Source of the DNA: Streptomyces sp. NBC_01296
Lineage (GTDB): Bacteria; Actinomycetota; Actinomycetes; Streptomycetales; Streptomycetaceae
Length of the DNA stretch: 64,000 bases
Assembly: GCF_035984415.1 (NCBI RefSeq)
Contig: NZ_CP130721.1
Location: 248,001 to 312,000, forward strand
Reading direction: 5' to 3'
Shown here: positions 63,972 to 64,000 of the stretch, one piece after another
Position numbering within the stretch: the stretch's first letter is position 1
Layout of the letters: every line of letters begins with the position of its first letter
Position numbers and translations under genes: made by a program
The notes under the pieces: model-generated
What the model was told of the DNA's origin: nothing
The model's database searches: none
Seen by the model: only the letters and a program-made list of their open reading frames with translations

Positions 63972-64000
63972 GATTCTGCTCCTTCTCCGAGCTCCCCGAG

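Overview
This 64 kb window is high-GC DNA typical of a Streptomyces-like actinomycete: almost every third codon base is G or C, GTG starts are common, and the genes are type I PKS, NRPS, MMPL and DrrAB-type exporters. About 50 kb (1 to roughly 52.6 kb) is one hybrid PKS-NRPS biosynthetic gene cluster. It is cut at the left edge. The right third holds exporter, regulatory and housekeeping-type genes plus an IS200/IS605 element.

Layout. (i) 1-17345: three NRPS genes in tandem giving [A]-PCP-E-C-A-PCP, C-A-PCP-E-C-A-PCP and C-A-PCP-TE. (ii) 17412-19977: a type II thioesterase and a DrrAB-type ABC exporter. (iii) 20238-24056: a second, paralogous C-A-PCP-TE protein whose A domain has a different pocket. 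(iv) 24114-25628: a class A flavin monooxygenase on the minus strand. (v) 26015-28238: an overlapping trio of stand-alone PCP, cytochrome P450 and a thioesterase-fold protein with Cys in place of the nucleophilic Ser. (vi) 28291-46699: four PKS genes, KSQ-AT-ACP, KS-AT-DH-KR-ACP, KS-AT-DH-ER-KR-ACP and KS-AT-ACP. (vii) 46854-50075: a C-A-PCP protein whose A domain has lost essential motifs. (viii) 50370-52640: an MMPL transporter. (ix) 52797-57998, minus strand: MerR regulator with an alpha/beta hydrolase, another type II thioesterase, a second DrrAB-type exporter and a DUF4097-type protein. (x) 58314-63971: Ser/Thr kinase, substrate-binding-like protein, the IS element with a frameshifted tnpB, and a vWA protein.

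How the genes work together (inference). The KSQ module decarboxylates methylmalonyl to a propionyl starter. Three extensions (methylmalonyl with ketoreduction, malonyl with a full reductive loop, methylmalonyl unreduced) give a delta-hydroxy ketone chain able to close to the 2-hydroxy-5-methyl-tetrahydropyran acyl group of azinothricin/polyoxypeptin/dentigerumycin-type depsipeptides. The C-A*-PCP protein would then acylate the first amino acid. Its own A domain looks dead, so that residue probably arrives in trans: loaded on the free PCP, beta-hydroxylated by the P450, and moved by the Cys-type acyltransferase. Adding the five visible modules of the left NRPS genes makes a hexapeptide with two D residues. 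Two complete A-domain pockets and one partial one resemble piperazic acid pockets, and the terminal one reads as threonine. Macrolactonisation by the TE onto the beta-hydroxyl would complete a cyclic hexadepsipeptide.

An 18-bp palindrome, TGTCCCGCCGGCGGGACA, occurs upstream of both the PCP-P450-PKS operon and the C-A*-PCP gene and is the best candidate for a shared operator. Not seen in the window: piperazate biosynthesis genes, an MbtH-like gene, a stand-alone A domain, or an obvious cluster-specific regulator. These are expected to the left.
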